Source: an uncultured Actinomycetes bacterium (GTDB taxonomy: Bacteria; Actinomycetota; Acidimicrobiia; Acidimicrobiales; SZUA-35). Taken from it: 32,794 nucleotides of DNA. The notes under the pieces were generated by a model. That model was given only the letters and a program-made list of their open reading frames with translations, did no database searches and was not told the DNA's origin. Below are positions 1 through 7,397 of the stretch, in pieces. The translations under genes were made by a program, and so were the position numbers. The DNA is taken from positions 88,817 through 121,610 of the forward strand of contig CADEDH010000008.1 of NCBI GenBank assembly GCA_902826025.1, written 5' to 3'. The number at the start of each line of letters is the position of its first letter. Positions within the stretch are counted from its first letter, which is position 1.

Positions 1-34
1 GAACGGCGAGGTGGAGCGGCGGGGCGCCGGAGTC

Positions 35-826
35 TCAGGCGCCGGCGGACTCGATCCGGGCCTGGAGCTTGCGCATCCCGGCCAGCCACTTCTCCAGATC
101 GCTGGTCTTGAAGGCCATCCAGTCCTGGGCCACCGGGTTCGTCAGGACCAGGAACCGCTCCTCGGCGAAGGCGTCGATCACCTGCTGGGCAACGTCCTCC
201 GGCTCGGCGATGGGCCCGGCGGCCGACCGACCCCACTCGGAGTCGGCCTGGGCCCCCAGCATCGGCGTGCGCACCCCCAACGGGGCCAGCAGATAGGACC
301 GCACGCCCTTGTCGTGATAGGTGATCGACATCCATTCGGCCAGGCCGACCACGGCATGCTTGGTGACGGCGTAGGGCAGGTTGCCGTGGCTGGTGAGGAT
401 CCCGGCCATGGAGGCCGTGTACTGGATGTGTCCCTCCCCCCGGGCCAGCATCCCGGGCAGCACGGCCCGGATGGCGTACACGTGGGCCATCAGGTTCACC
501 TGCCATTGCCGCTCCCACTCGTCGAGGGGGGTGTGCAGCGGATCGCCTCCCGACGCGATGCCGGCGTTGTTGCACAGCACGTCCACCGGCCCCAGCTCGT
601 TCTCGATCCCGGTGAGCAGCGCCGTCACCTCGCCTTCCACCCCAACGTCGACACCCCGGGCCACCGCACCGGACCCGATCTCGGCCGCCACCGCCGCCGC
701 CCCCTCGGCGTTGCGATCGACCACCACCACCGCCCGGGCCCCCTCGGCGGCGAACCGCAGGCACAGGGCACGGCCGATGCCGCTGCCCCCACCGGTCACC
801 ACGCACACCTTGTCCCGTACCTGCAT
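35..826 (-). CDS. SDR family NAD(P)-dependent oxidoreductase
   Basis: This is a classical short-chain dehydrogenase/reductase of 263 residues, the usual length, expected to be a cytosolic NAD(P)-linked alcohol/ketone oxidoreductase. Seen in the sequence: the cofactor motif TGGGSGIG at residues 11-18, NNAG at 86-89, and a catalytic tetrad of N111, S139, Y152 and K156 (YAVTK). The ATG at 826 was chosen because a GAGGAG ribosome-binding site lies about 10 bases upstream and the Rossmann fold starts at once. The frame stays open to 1003, but that extension has no family similarity. The acidic residue D37 after the second strand (VVVVDRN) hints at NAD(H) over NADP(H), which is inference. It is divergent from the helicase gene. 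The substrate cannot be told from sequence. Confidence 0.93.
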   Translation of the reverse strand: MQVRDKVCVVTGGGSGIGRALCLRFAAEGARAVVVVDRNAEGAAAVAAEIGSGAVARGVDVGVEGEVTALLTGIENELGPVDVLCNNAGIASGGDPLHTPLDEWERQWQVNLMAHVYAIRAVLPGMLARGEGHIQYTASMAGILTSHGNLPYAVTKHAVVGLAEWMSITYHDKGVRSYLLAPLGVRTPMLGAQADSEWGRSAAGPIAEPEDVAQQVIDAFAEERFLVLTNPVAQDWMAFKTSDLEKWLAGMRKLQARIESAGA

Positions 827-1216
827 AGCGTCGCGCTCCTCGTTGGTGTCCTCTGACGGCCCGATCGTTCCCGACTCAGGTCCGTCCCGACGAATACTTG
901 CAGGATTCGTGGCCTCGGAGCCACGAGCAGCTAACGTAAGACATCGAAGCTCCGATTGGGAGGTTCGAGTTCCCGCAGGCTGCTCGACGGCGAGCACCCT
1001 CACGGACGGGCAACCAAGCGGGCATCAACGTGGGGCACAGCCCATGTGGGCGTGCCGGCGAAGCGTGGCTGCACTCCGGCGCTGGCGCAGGAATTTGCGA
1101 TCAGCTGTGGTGCGGATGGGCCCCAAGTCCCCCCACCGCCGAGCCGGCTGTTGGCGGCAAGCCAGGAAACGGAGATTCCGATTACCACCTCGACCGTACA
1201 GCGATCTGCCGAGCCG
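827..1216. other. Divergent intergenic region with two small inverted repeats
   Basis: About 390 bases separate the SDR gene (leftward) from the helicase gene (rightward), so promoters for both should lie here. Two adjacent inverted repeats are visible: CGAAT at 891-895 with ATTCG at 905-909, and CGTGGC at 908-913 with GCCACG at 920-925 around a 6-base loop. They could be regulator sites or a leader hairpin for the SDR transcript. No convincing -35/-10 pair was found on either strand. The helicase frame is open across 956-1216, but that stretch has no recognisable protein signature and was not called coding. Confidence 0.45.
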
Positions 1217-4200
1217 ATGCCCGCGCCGTCGTACCGTGAGATCCAGCGACTGGCCCAGGCCCACCTCGACGGGGTGGCCCGGCCGGAGGAGGTCGAGATC
1301 CTCCTGGCCAACGAGCGGGCCTGGGTGGCTGTGCTCGTCCGCCTGCTCGACGATGCCGAGCAGGCCCTGGAAGAGCTGGGCCAACGCCTGCGCGGCCCCG
1401 AGCGGGCTGTGGTCCTGGCCGACTTCGAAAGCGAGGTGCGCCGGATCGACGACCTGCTCACCGAGCTGGTCGGCCCCCCGGCTGACGCTCCGCCGAGCGC
1501 CCGTCCATCCCCCCACCAGCCGGAACCGGAGCCGGAGGTGGGCGAACCCGCCCTCCAGCTCACGTGGATCCCAGGTCACATCGTCGCCTGGTCGGCCGGG
1601 AACCGGGCCGTCCCCGAACCGCTCGACGCTCTGCGTGAGCGCCTACGCCAGGCGGGAGCGGGCGCCATCGGCTGGGATCCCCACCCCGGTATCAAACTCC
1701 CGAGCGGCGGTAGGGCCGAGGCCGTTTCGGCCCCGGTCAGCGCTGTCCTGGGCTGGCTGGTGGCCCTCAGCCAGAACACCGACGACGACATCATCGGCCC
1801 CTCCGCCACCTGGATGGGCCTGGTCACCTCACTGGCCGTGCGCCTGGTGGGCCAGGGGCGCTTCGTGCCCCAGCTGAAGAAGGCCCGCCGCAACCGGCCC
1901 GAGGCCGGCAACCGCGACGACATCGGTTCGTTCTACGTGCGCTGGGCCCCCGCCCTGGTCGACCACGACGAGTTCCGGGCCCTGGCCGACTCCCTCCCCG
2001 GCACCGTCTCGGTGCTGGAGAACCGACCCGACGCCAAGGCCATGACCCAGGCGGTGCTGGGCGATCTGGTCTCGGCCATCTGCACCGAGGCCGCCGCCCG
2101 CCTCGAGATGCCGGCCTCGTCGCCCGATCCCCGGTCCAAGGCCGATGTGGCCGAGACCTTCCTGGCCCACCTCAACGGCGCCCCCTTCGAGGCCCCGAGC
2201 CGGCTGGCCTCCGAGCTGAGCCGTCGGATCGACCAGTGGGCCCGGTCCGTCACCGGCACCACCCGGTCCCATCTCCTGATCCGCCTCGACCCGCCCGACG
2301 AGTCGAACGCCTGGTACCTCGCCGTGCTGGCCACCAACAGCGAGGGCCACCTGCTGCCGGTCGAGCAGGTGATCGTGAACTCGTCCAACACCCGCCGCAA
2401 GGAGGTGGAGGAGGAGCTGGCCCGCCTGGAGCGCCTCTACCCCGAGCTCATGCGGCCCGGCGCCCGGCGCCGGGGCGAGGTGGTGCTGAGCCAGGACGAG
2501 GCGTGGCGCCTCATGACCCGCGACGGCGATGTGCTGCTGGCCGCCGGATTCGACGTCCAGGCCCCCGCCCTGTCCCGCAAGAAGCCGTCGCCCGCCCTCC
2601 GCCTCACCTCCGAAGAGGCCCAGGAGTCGGTGGTGGGGGCCCAGCAGCTGGCCAACGTCCGCTGGTCGGTCGTGTTCGACGACATCGAGCTCACGGCGGC
2701 CGAGATCGCCGCTCTGGCCGCCCAGTCCCGCCCGCTGGTGCGGTCCCGGGGCCGCTGGGTGGAGCTCGACCACGCCGATCTGGCCGAGGCGGCCCGGGCG
2801 TTGGCCGAACGGGCCGACAAGACCCGGCTCACCGGTGCCGACATGCTCCGCCACGCCCTCGGCCTGGAGGGCACGCCATTCCCCGGCGGCGTCTCCATCG
2901 CCGGCGAAGGCTGGGCCGCCGACCTGTTGAGGGCAGCCACCGAGCTGCCGACGGATCCCCCCACCCGGCCCGACGGGTTCAACGGCGAGCTGCGCTCCTA
3001 CCAGGCCGAGGCCCGCACCTGGCTCGGCTTCCTGGACGGGGCCGGCCTCGGTGGCTGCCTGGCCCTCGACATGGGCCTGGGCAAGACACCCACCATGCTG
3101 GCCCATCTCCGCACCACCAAGGACAGCGGTCCCGCCCTGGTGGTGGCCCCGCCGGCCGTGGTGGGCAACTGGGCGGCCGAAGCCCGCCGGTTCGTGCCCG
3201 ATCTACGGGTGGTGGTGCACCATGGCCCCGACCGGGCCGTGCTCAGCCGCATCCCGGCCATGGTGCGCAAGGCCGATGTGGTCATCACCACCTACGGCAC
3301 TGCCGTGCGGGACGTCGACGCCCTGGAGAAGGTGGAGTGGGGCAAGGTGGTGCTGGACGAAGCCCAGGCCATCAAGAACCCGACGTCGGACACGGCCCAA
3401 CAGCTGCGCCGTATCCGGGCCCGCACCCGCCTGGCCCTCACCGGCACCCCGATCGAGAACGGTCTGGGCGATCTGTGGGCCATCATGGACTACACCAATC
3501 CCGGCCTGGTGGGCCCCCGGCCCGCCTTCATCGCCCAGCTGTCGTCCACCGACGACGCCAAGGCGGGAGCCGAGCGGGCCTTGCGGGCGCTCAACGGCAT
3601 CCTCGTGTTCCGCCGCACCAAGGCCGAGCCGGCGATCGCCGCCGAGCTGCCCGACCGGATCGACGAGCTCGACCTGTGCTCGATGACGGCCGAGCAGATC
3701 GGCCTGTACCAGGCGGTCCTCGACAACCTGATTCTCGTCACCTCCACGGGAGACGACAACCAGCGCAAGGGTGCGGTGCTGGCCGCCATCACCGCCCTGA
3801 AGCAGATCTGCAACCACCCCGCCGCCTACCGGCGCGACGACGACAAGCCGCTCGATGGCCGGTCGGGCAAGCTGGCCCGGCTCAACGAGATCGTCGACAA
3901 CGTGTTCGCCGCCCAGGAGCGGGTGCTGATCTTCACCCACTTCGCCAGCTGGGGTGAGAAGCTCGCCACCTACCTGAGCCAGCGCACCGGCGTGCACATC
4001 CCCTGCTACCACGGCGGCCTGAGCCGGGTGGTGCGGGACCGGATGGTGGCCGACTTCCAGGCCGGCACCGGCGCCGGCGCCATGGTGCTCTCGCTCAAGG
4101 CCGGGGGTACCGGCCTCAACCTCACGGCGGCCAGCCACGTGGTGCTGTACGACCGCTGGTGGAACCCGGCAGTGGAAGACCAGGCCCGGGACCGGGTCTG

Positions 4201-4618
4201 GCGTATCGGCCAGAAGAGCACGGTCATCTGCCATCGCCTGGTGTGCCCGGGCACGGTGGACGAACGGGTCGAAGAGGTGGTGGCCGGCAAACGGCAGATC
4301 GCCGACATGGTGCTGCCCAAGTCGTCCTCGGTGAGCGACCTCGACGCCCAACAGCTCCAGCGGGCCCTCGGCATCGACCCCGAGCTGGTGCTGGCCGAGC
4401 TAGACACCGATCTCGACGCCGATGGTGAGCACCCGCCGGCCAGCGCCGACGAAGTCAGCGCGGCCGAAATCGTGGCCCGGCTCCAGGGCGCCGACGACGG
4501 CGACATAGACGAGGTGGAGACGGCCGAGACCGGGATCGAGCCGGCGGACGCCGACAGCAACGACGGTGGGGCGGCCGATACGGCCGCTTCCGAGCAGACG
4601 ATGGTGGCGGGATCATGA
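1217..4618 (+). CDS. HelZ-like SNF2-family DEAD/DEAH-box helicase
   Basis: This is a 1133-residue SWI2/SNF2-type ATPase, likely a DNA translocase or remodeller, resembling mycobacterial HelZ (Rv2101). Residues ~115-510 carry the bacterial SNF2-associated region; a segment near 115 (TWIPGHIVAW) resembles the HelZ N-terminus, and PLVRSRGRWVELD near 500 is typical of the associated domain. ATPase core: Walker A GLGKT at 620-624, DEAQ at 714-717, LTGTP soon after. Helicase C: LIFTHF, the YHGGLS strand, and WRIGQ (motif VI) at 995-999. The first ~110 residues (helical, acidic) and the acidic tail from ~1050 are additions. The start is uncertain: ATG 1217 opens the plausible protein but has no good ribosome-binding site, and the frame is open back to 956. 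Its last codon overlaps the next gene's ATG. Confidence 0.9.
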   Translation: MPAPSYREIQRLAQAHLDGVARPEEVEILLANERAWVAVLVRLLDDAEQALEELGQRLRGPERAVVLADFESEVRRIDDLLTELVGPPADAPPSARPSPHQPEPEPEVGEPALQLTWIPGHIVAWSAGNRAVPEPLDALRERLRQAGAGAIGWDPHPGIKLPSGGRAEAVSAPVSAVLGWLVALSQNTDDDIIGPSATWMGLVTSLAVRLVGQGRFVPQLKKARRNRPEAGNRDDIGSFYVRWAPALVDHDEFRALADSLPGTVSVLENRPDAKAMTQAVLGDLVSAICTEAAARLEMPASSPDPRSKADVAETFLAHLNGAPFEAPSRLASELSRRIDQWARSVTGTTRSHLLIRLDPPDESNAWYLAVLATNSEGHLLPVEQVIVNSSNTRRKEVEEELARLERLYPELMRPGARRRGEVVLSQDEAWRLMTRDGDVLLAAGFDVQAPALSRKKPSPALRLTSEEAQESVVGAQQLANVRWSVVFDDIELTAAEIAALAAQSRPLVRSRGRWVELDHADLAEAARALAERADKTRLTGADMLRHALGLEGTPFPGGVSIAGEGWAADLLRAATELPTDPPTRPDGFNGELRSYQAEARTWLGFLDGAGLGGCLALDMGLGKTPTMLAHLRTTKDSGPALVVAPPAVVGNWAAEARRFVPDLRVVVHHGPDRAVLSRIPAMVRKADVVITTYGTAVRDVDALEKVEWGKVVLDEAQAIKNPTSDTAQQLRRIRARTRLALTGTPIENGLGDLWAIMDYTNPGLVGPRPAFIAQLSSTDDAKAGAERALRALNGILVFRRTKAEPAIAAELPDRIDELDLCSMTAEQIGLYQAVLDNLILVTSTGDDNQRKGAVLAAITALKQICNHPAAYRRDDDKPLDGRSGKLARLNEIVDNVFAAQERVLIFTHFASWGEKLATYLSQRTGVHIPCYHGGLSRVVRDRMVADFQAGTGAGAMVLSLKAGGTGLNLTAASHVVLYDRWWNPAVEDQARDRVWRIGQKSTVICHRLVCPGTVDERVEEVVAGKRQIADMVLPKSSSVSDLDAQQLQRALGIDPELVLAELDTDLDADGEHPPASADEVSAAEIVARLQGADDGDIDEVETAETGIEPADADSNDGGAADTAASEQTMVAGS

Positions 4619-4977
4619 GCGGATCGAACGGTTCGGGCCACGGCGGCGGGTCGGGCAAGAACAACCAGGGGGACCAGGCCCGACGGGCCGGCCGGCGGCG
4701 CAAGCCGCCCAAGCGTCCGGCGGTCAACCTCGACGCCTTCTGGGGCGATCCGGCCAAGCTGCCTCGGGAGGAACCGACGGTGCGGATCATCACCGATCCG
4801 TCGGCCGTGGTCCGCTCGCTCGGGCGGCCGCCACTGTCGGGCCATCAGAACCACGCCGAGGGTTACTTCACCGCGGTCTACCAGCGGTCGGTCACCCTGG
4901 CCAGCGTCCTGGCCGCCGCCGGCAACCTGATCGCTCCCGACGATCTGGTGGGAGAGCGCGTCGACGACGACACCTGA
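4615..4977 (+). CDS. Small conserved-looking protein coupled to the SNF2 helicase
   Basis: A 120-residue protein whose ATG overlaps the helicase stop (ATGA), so it is probably translated by coupling and made in step with the helicase. I do not recognise the family. Residues 1-35 are Gly/Ser/Asn-rich then strongly basic (RRAGRRRKPPKRP), which suits nucleic-acid contact or a disordered tail. Residues ~38-115 look folded, with a mixed helical stretch (YFTAVYQRSVTLASVLAAAGNL), and the end is acidic. There is no signal peptide, membrane segment or metal motif. A helicase accessory role is inferred only from the coupling. In many actinobacteria a SWIM zinc-finger protein accompanies this helicase type; this protein has no cysteines, so it is not that. 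Confidence 0.8.
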   Translation: MSGSNGSGHGGGSGKNNQGDQARRAGRRRKPPKRPAVNLDAFWGDPAKLPREEPTVRIITDPSAVVRSLGRPPLSGHQNHAEGYFTAVYQRSVTLASVLAAAGNLIAPDDLVGERVDDDT

Positions 4978-5078
4978 GCGCCAGCGGCTACTGTGACCAT
5001 CTGAGGGGCAGGCGGGTCGGGATCGGCCACGGGTCCCTGTCATCCAGTCGACGGTCGCCCGAGGAAGCATCGGTCCGC

Positions 5079-6851
5079 ATGAGCTCCGACAACCCGAATT
5101 GGCCTCCGCCCCCGGAGGAGAACCCGCCGGCGGCGCCCAGTGAGATGCCGACGCAGGCTGTCCCCTACATCCCTCCCCCGGGCGAGCAGCCGGGGGCGGC
5201 CGCCTACGCCCCGCCGCCGGCCTACGTCGAACCACCGCCGTACACCCCGCCGCCGGCCCAGCCGACCGACCCGTACGGGCAGCAGGGCTACGGGCAGCAG
5301 GGATACAACCAGCCCGGCTACAGCCAGCAGCACAGCCAGCCGGGGTACGGCCAGCAGGGTGCTCCGGCCCCGCCCCCGAGCTACGGTCAGCCGACGGGGC
5401 CGGGGACATACAACCAGCCCTACGTCACCAGCCCGGGTTACGCCCAGGGCACCCCGGGATACGCGCCCGGCCCGGCAACCGGCGACTACGGAATCCAGCC
5501 GTTCGCCCCCTCGGGAACCCCCGGCGGCGGCCCCCGCAAGTCGGGGGGAGGCAAGGGCATGGTGGCGGCCGGCGTGGTGGGCGGCCTGGCCGCCCTCGGC
5601 CTCCTGGCCGGCGGCGTCTTCGCCCTCACCTCAGGCGGCGACGAGCGCACCGACACCACCGGCGGGGCCACCACCGCCTCCGCCTCCACGGCCAGCACGG
5701 TCAACCCCCGCATCGGTACGTCGGTGTCGGGCAAGGAGCTGCAGACCGGCGACTGCGTGAACTTCGACAACACCGGTGCCGTCATCACCACCTTCGCCGT
5801 GGTGGGCTGCACCACACCTCACCTGGCCGAGATCGCCGGCCAGGTGGAGCATCCCGAAGCCGGCGGTACCTATCCCGGCGGCGACCAGGTGTCGCTCTAC
5901 GCCCAGGACCGGTGCACCTCGGTCTCCACCACGTACCTCGGCGGTGACGTACTCGACACCACGCTGGCCGAGACGACGCTGACGCCCGACTTCAACGACT
6001 GGACGGGTGGTCTCTATCGGTCCGCCTGCATCGTGTGGCGCTACGACCAGTCGAACCTCACCGAATCGGTGAAAGACAAAGCCAAGGCCTATCCCCGCTC
6101 CACCAACTCGGTGGCCGTGGGCCGGCTCAAGCCGGGCGACTGCTTCGAGCCGATCACCGAGGCCAACGTGGTGGACCTCGGGCGCACCAGCAATGTGAAG
6201 GTTCTGGACTGCGCCCAGCCCCACCGCGGCGTGTTCTTCGGGCGGGGGTTCCTCCCCAACCCGTCGGCCGACCCCTTTCCGGGCGACGAGGCGGTGAGCA
6301 CGGCCTCGGTGGCCAAGTGCGACCAGCTGTTCCAGCTGTACTTCCGAGTGCCCGCCCCCGGGATCAACTACCGCTACTGGCATCCCGACGGGACCACGTG
6401 GGGCACCGGCGACCGCCAGGTCGACTGTGTGGTGCTCGACCCCGAGGCACTGCCCAACCCCCTCGATTTCACCGCCTACCAGCCCATGTACGACCTGGCG
6501 GTGGGCACCTGTTTCGTGCTGCCGCCGGAGGAGACGAGGGACACGCTCGGCCTCGACGACAAGGTTCAGCCCGTCGACTGCGCCAACCAGTACAACGGGC
6601 AGGTGTTCTACACCGGGAACTCGCCGTCGGGCACCTTTCCGGGCGACGCCGCGCTCGACAGCCAGACGCTCGACACCTGTCTCGGCTCGTTCAAGACCTT
6701 CGTGGGGATCGACGCCCAGAGTTCCGCAGTTGGCGACTTCCTCTACTGGTACGCCAGCGAGGCCGGCTGGGCGGCGGGCGACTACCGCGTCGCCTGCGCC
6801 GTGGTGTTGGACGAGGGCCGCACCGGCTCCACCCAGAACTCCAAGGCGTGA
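5079..6851 (+). CDS. Membrane-anchored protein with three septum-formation domains
   Basis: A 590-residue single-pass membrane protein. Residues 1-150 are cytosolic, disordered and rich in Pro, Gln, Tyr and Gly (repeats such as YGQQGYGQQGYNQPGY). One membrane helix lies at ~161-184, followed by a Thr/Ser linker. The outer part holds three tandem copies of the 'septum formation' domain (~222-323, 351-454, 475-578). Each copy has a GDC or GTC start and four cysteines: 226/244/279/317, 355/378/414/450 and 478/501/534/573. PH follows the second cysteine in copies 1 and 2, and PGD or PGGD sits mid-domain. The cysteines suggest two disulfides per copy. The start at ATG 5079 has GAGGAAG upstream; the frame is open further back but overlaps the previous gene. 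The role is probably at the cell envelope or septum; the family is poorly characterised. Confidence 0.88.
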   Translation: MSSDNPNWPPPPEENPPAAPSEMPTQAVPYIPPPGEQPGAAAYAPPPAYVEPPPYTPPPAQPTDPYGQQGYGQQGYNQPGYSQQHSQPGYGQQGAPAPPPSYGQPTGPGTYNQPYVTSPGYAQGTPGYAPGPATGDYGIQPFAPSGTPGGGPRKSGGGKGMVAAGVVGGLAALGLLAGGVFALTSGGDERTDTTGGATTASASTASTVNPRIGTSVSGKELQTGDCVNFDNTGAVITTFAVVGCTTPHLAEIAGQVEHPEAGGTYPGGDQVSLYAQDRCTSVSTTYLGGDVLDTTLAETTLTPDFNDWTGGLYRSACIVWRYDQSNLTESVKDKAKAYPRSTNSVAVGRLKPGDCFEPITEANVVDLGRTSNVKVLDCAQPHRGVFFGRGFLPNPSADPFPGDEAVSTASVAKCDQLFQLYFRVPAPGINYRYWHPDGTTWGTGDRQVDCVVLDPEALPNPLDFTAYQPMYDLAVGTCFVLPPEETRDTLGLDDKVQPVDCANQYNGQVFYTGNSPSGTFPGDAALDSQTLDTCLGSFKTFVGIDAQSSAVGDFLYWYASEAGWAAGDYRVACAVVLDEGRTGSTQNSKA

Positions 6852-6863
6852 CATGCTGAGGGG

Positions 6864-7397
6864 ATGACAGTCCGCTTCCTTGATCCCCGGGGGAAGATCG
6901 GTACACCGATCGAGCCCTACACGCTCCGCGCCGACTGGTCGGCCGGGGCGCCCGCCGTCGGCCTGTTGGCCAACGGCTTCCCTGATTCGGTGAACTTCCT
7001 CACCGAGATCGGCGAGGTCCTCGCTGTCGAGGTCCCCGGGATCCGCACAGTGCTGTGGAACAAGGGCGACGCATCGTCGATCGCCTCCGACGAGATGCTC
7101 ACCACCATCGCCGGCGAGGTGCAGGCGGTCATCGCCGCCTACGGTCATTGAGGCAGCTGCACCACCGGCACCGTGCGTGACGGCATCAACCTGGCCCGAC
7201 GGGGGATCCCGGCCGTGGCCCTGGTCACCGAGGAATTCCTTCCCCAGAGCGTGTTCGTGGCCCAGGCCTCCGGCATGCCCGACATTCCTCGAATCATTCT
7301 GCCCCATCCGATCGCCGGCACCGGCAAGGAGGCCATGCGCAAGGTGGCCGAGAGCTATGTTCCGGCGATGTTGACCGCTCTGGGGAGGCCGGCATGA
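6864..7397 (+). CDS. UGSC-family selenoprotein (TGA at codon 96 read as selenocysteine)
   Basis: This should be read as one 177-residue protein across an in-frame TGA at 7149-7151. Before it lies an alpha/beta domain ending in VQAVIAAYGH; after it, in the same frame, come GSCTTGTVRDGINLARRGIP and a C-terminal part with IPRIILPHPI and a closing helix. The junction reads H-U-G-S-C, the signature of the UGSC (seleno)protein family, so residue 96 is selenocysteine with C99 as resolving thiol. I recall homologues with Cys at this position. ATG 6864 follows an in-frame stop at 6849; GAGGGG abuts it, so initiation may be leaderless. The stop overlaps the next gene's ATG (ATGA). A Sec/Cys redox reaction is inferred; the substrate is unknown. 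The alternative is a gene broken by nonsense mutation, less likely given the exact motif and intact downstream frame. Confidence 0.85.
7149..7151 (+). other. Selenocysteine codon (in-frame TGA), Sec96
   Basis: The TGA lies between GGT-CAT (Gly94-His95) and GGC-AGC-TGC (Gly97-Ser98-Cys99), creating the UGSC motif. No other stop occurs in this frame from 6864 to 7395. TGA is also the ordinary stop of nearly every gene here, so decoding must depend on a local signal plus the SelA/B/C/D machinery, which is not in this window. Confidence 0.82.
7165..7194 (+). promoter_or_regulatory. Candidate bacterial SECIS stem-loop just after the UGA
   Basis: Bacterial SECIS elements sit inside the coding region directly after the UGA, with a short apical loop carrying a G near its start, about 16-37 bases downstream. 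By eye, CCGG (7165-7168) pairs with CC-U-GG (7190-7194, bulged U at 7192). An internal loop follows, then CCGU (7171-7174) pairs with ACGG (7180-7183) around the loop GCGUG. The loop G at 7175 is 24 bases past the UGA. A competing 5-bp hairpin is 7158-7162 with 7173-7177. This is hand folding only. Confidence 0.5.

Noticed and set aside
883..985. A tRNA-like segment with a T-arm-like GGTTCGAGTTCC and a hairpin at 908-925
   Set aside because: The T-stem has the wrong closing pair, the hairpin has a 6-base loop not a 7-base anticodon loop, and no acceptor stem pairs around it.
956..1216. N-terminal extension of the helicase from 956
   Set aside because: The extra 87 residues have no family similarity and no ribosome site, and the region must hold divergent promoters.
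1829..4351. Long minus-strand frames opposite the helicase (1829-3106, 3203-4351)
   Set aside because: They are low-complexity products mirroring the helicase codons; the + strand has all SNF2 motifs in one frame.
7149..7151. The TGA as a sequencing error or a pseudogene-forming stop
   Set aside because: The frame is unchanged on both sides, no other disruption is present, and the TGA falls exactly at the position expected for Sec in UGSC proteins. It is kept as an alternative only.
7173..7397. A separate 74-residue gene starting at GTG 7173
   Set aside because: It is in the same frame as 6864-7151 and contains only the C-terminal half of the UGSC protein; reading it separately would lose the U-G-S-C motif.
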